Assembly: GCA_012841675.1 (NCBI GenBank)
Contig: DUUG01000219.1
Span: forward strand, 1 to 6,603
Direction of reading: 5' to 3'
Origin: Clostridiales bacterium
Lineage (GTDB): Bacteria; Bacillota; Clostridia; Oscillospirales; QAMX01
DNA length: 6,603 bases
Below are positions 5,788 to 6,603 of the stretch, piece by piece (the first letter of the stretch is position 1; the number at the start of each line of letters is the position of its first letter). A program made the translations under genes and the position numbers. The notes beneath the pieces were generated by a model, which was given only the letters and a program-made list of their open reading frames with translations, was not told where the DNA came from and made no database searches.

Positions 5788-5813
5788 AAATATCCTCGAT
5801 ACTTTGGATATTT
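5788..5813. repeat. AT-rich inverted repeat, possible operator
   Basis: AAATATCC (5788-5795) and GGATATTT (5806-5813) form perfect 8-bp arms around a 10-nt spacer, in the gap between the decarboxylase terminator and the HD gene promoter. The arms are one helical turn or more apart, as for a dimeric regulator. It lies about 85 bp upstream of the -35, so a direct repressor role is doubtful. I see no gene in the interval 5750-5898. Confidence 0.5.
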
Positions 5814-5898
5814 TGCAGCCGTGTAGAATGGATTATTTTTTGCCCAATACCCTTTCCATTCGGCTAAAAAAACGCATTTTTCCCGCAAGGGGCGTCCC

Positions 5899-5927
5899 TT
5901 TACAGCAAAGAAGGGATATGATATAAT
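5899..5927 (+). promoter_or_regulatory. Strong sigma-A promoter with extended -10 for the HD gene
   Basis: TTTACA (5899-5904), a 17-bp spacer and a perfect TATAAT (5922-5927) preceded by TG (5919-5920) make a near-ideal extended -10 promoter. The predicted start, about 5934, is only some 15 nt before the ATG, leaving just enough leader for the ribosome site GAGGGAT (5938-5944). The palindrome AAGGG-GCGT-CCCTT (5887-5900) touches the -35 and could be an operator. Confidence 0.85.
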
Positions 5928-5948
5928 TTTTCCATGTGAGGGATCGTT

Positions 5949-6536
5949 ATGAAGACTACCATAGACCGTTCCAGCGCATTAGCGCTACTGCAAACATACA
6001 ACAAAGAAAAATTTCATATACAGCACGGGCTGACGGTGGAAGGCGTCATGCGTTGGTTTGCAGCCGAGCTTGGCTTTGCCGACGAGGTGGATTACTGGGG
6101 CATTGTGGGCCTTTTGCATGACATTGACTATGAGCAGTATCCCCAGCAGCATTGTCTTGCCGCGCCGGAGCTTTTGCGGAAAGCCGGTGTGGGCGAAGAT
6201 ATCATTCGCGCCGTGTGCAGTCATGGCTATGGGCTGACGGTGGATATCAAGCCCGAGCATGTGATGGAAAAGGTTCTGTACGCTGTGGACGAGCTGACGG
6301 GGCTGATTGGTGCGGCGGCACGCATGCGCCCGTCGGGCAGTGTGCAGGATATGGAAGTAAAATCGCTGAAAAAGAAGTTTAAAAGCGCAAGTTTTGCAGC
6401 CGGCTGTTCCCGCGAGGTAATCCTAGCCGGAGCGGAGATGCTTGGCTGGTCATTAGATGCATTAATGGAAAAAACCATACTGGCCATGCGCAGCTGTGAA
6501 GCCGCTGTGGCAACGGAAGTAGAGCGCCTCATGTAG
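5949..6536 (+). CDS. HD-domain metal-dependent phosphohydrolase family protein
   Basis: The 195-aa protein belongs to the HD superfamily of metal-dependent phosphohydrolases (nucleotidases, cyclic-nucleotide phosphodiesterases and relatives). The ligand pattern is complete: H26 in the first helix (IQHGLTVEGVMRW), the paired H57-D58 in GLLHDIDYE, an H92 in CSHGYG and D114 in AVDELTGLIGA. The HD domain spans about 20-125. The C-terminal 70 residues are helical, with the conserved-looking KSLKKKFKSASFAAG (138-152), and include no second recognised domain. There is no signal peptide or membrane segment, so it should be cytosolic. ATG 5949 is set by GAGGG (5938-5942) six bases upstream. It seems monocistronic from its own strong promoter. 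The fold and metal site are clear, but the substrate cannot be predicted. Confidence 0.9.
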   Translation: MKTTIDRSSALALLQTYNKEKFHIQHGLTVEGVMRWFAAELGFADEVDYWGIVGLLHDIDYEQYPQQHCLAAPELLRKAGVGEDIIRAVCSHGYGLTVDIKPEHVMEKVLYAVDELTGLIGAAARMRPSGSVQDMEVKSLKKKFKSASFAAGCSREVILAGAEMLGWSLDALMEKTILAMRSCEAAVATEVERLM

Positions 6537-6541
6537 CCTTA

Positions 6542-6570
6542 TTGACAATTAAAACGGCCGCGCTTATATG
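6542..6570 (+). promoter_or_regulatory. Candidate promoter at the right edge
   Basis: A perfect TTGACA (6542-6547), 17-bp spacer and TATATG (6565-6570) lie five bases after the HD gene stop codon. The -10 is only a partial match (four of six). If active, it would drive a gene outside the window, with the hairpin at 6582-6602 in its leader. Confidence 0.4.
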
Positions 6571-6581
6571 CCGTGTCCGAT

Positions 6582-6602
6582 CAGGGATATGCGGCATCCC
6601 TG
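6582..6602 (+). other. Perfect hairpin at the right edge
   Basis: CAGGGAT (6582-6588) and ATCCCTG (6596-6602) form a 7-bp stem with a 7-nt loop. A competing pairing exists between ATGCCG (6568-6573) and CGGCAT (6592-6597). It could be the HD gene terminator if a T-run follows outside the window, or a leader structure of the next gene. Confidence 0.5.
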
Positions 6603-6603
6603 C

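Overview
The window looks like chromosomal DNA from an anaerobic, spore-forming member of the Clostridia, perhaps of Oscillospirales/Ruminococcaceae type. The reasons are a full-length SpoIIE sporulation phosphatase of the clostridial kind, a sodium-pump decarboxylase beta/gamma pair typical of anaerobes, strong AGGAGG-type ribosome binding sites, and GTG starts. The genus is inference; no rRNA or other taxonomic marker is present.

Layout. Positions 1-332 hold no complete gene. The minus strand is open from 220 to the left edge and its distal part reads like a piece of a phage tape-measure-type coiled-coil protein. The rest is the spoIIE leader, with a candidate Spo0A-controlled promoter (unusual 21-bp spacer) and a 5' UTR hairpin. 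spoIIE (333-2792) is followed, with no terminator between, by a 67-codon conserved-looking small ORF (2871-3074) and then a clear intrinsic terminator (3111-3142). A convergent, visibly AT-richer L,D-transpeptidase gene with a C-terminal peptidoglycan-binding domain occupies 3206-3901 on the minus strand. A 317-bp divergent intergenic region follows. It carries a TTGACA-N17-TAGCAT promoter for a two-gene operon: the membrane beta subunit of a Na+-translocating decarboxylase (4219-5439) and a very small gamma/OadG-like subunit (5453-5647). Two successive hairpins (5652-5710 and 5714-5749) end that operon. A near-consensus extended -10 promoter (5899-5927) then drives a 195-aa HD-domain phosphohydrolase (5949-6536). 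The right edge has another promoter-like sequence and a perfect hairpin running to the last bases.

How the genes relate. spoIIE and probably the small ORF form one sporulation-time transcript. The L,D-transpeptidase acts on peptidoglycan and could belong to either vegetative wall or spore biology; nothing in its promoter region settles this. The beta/gamma pair is the ion-translocating membrane half of a biotin-dependent decarboxylase; its carboxyltransferase and biotin-carrier subunits are not in the window and must be encoded elsewhere if the pump works. The HD protein is a separate transcription unit of unknown substrate.

I found no CRISPR array, rRNA or tRNA gene, complete mobile element, or clearly new multi-gene system. 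The most interesting points are the orphan beta/gamma operon, the chimeric left edge, the promoter architecture of spoIIE, and the small unassigned gene behind spoIIE.
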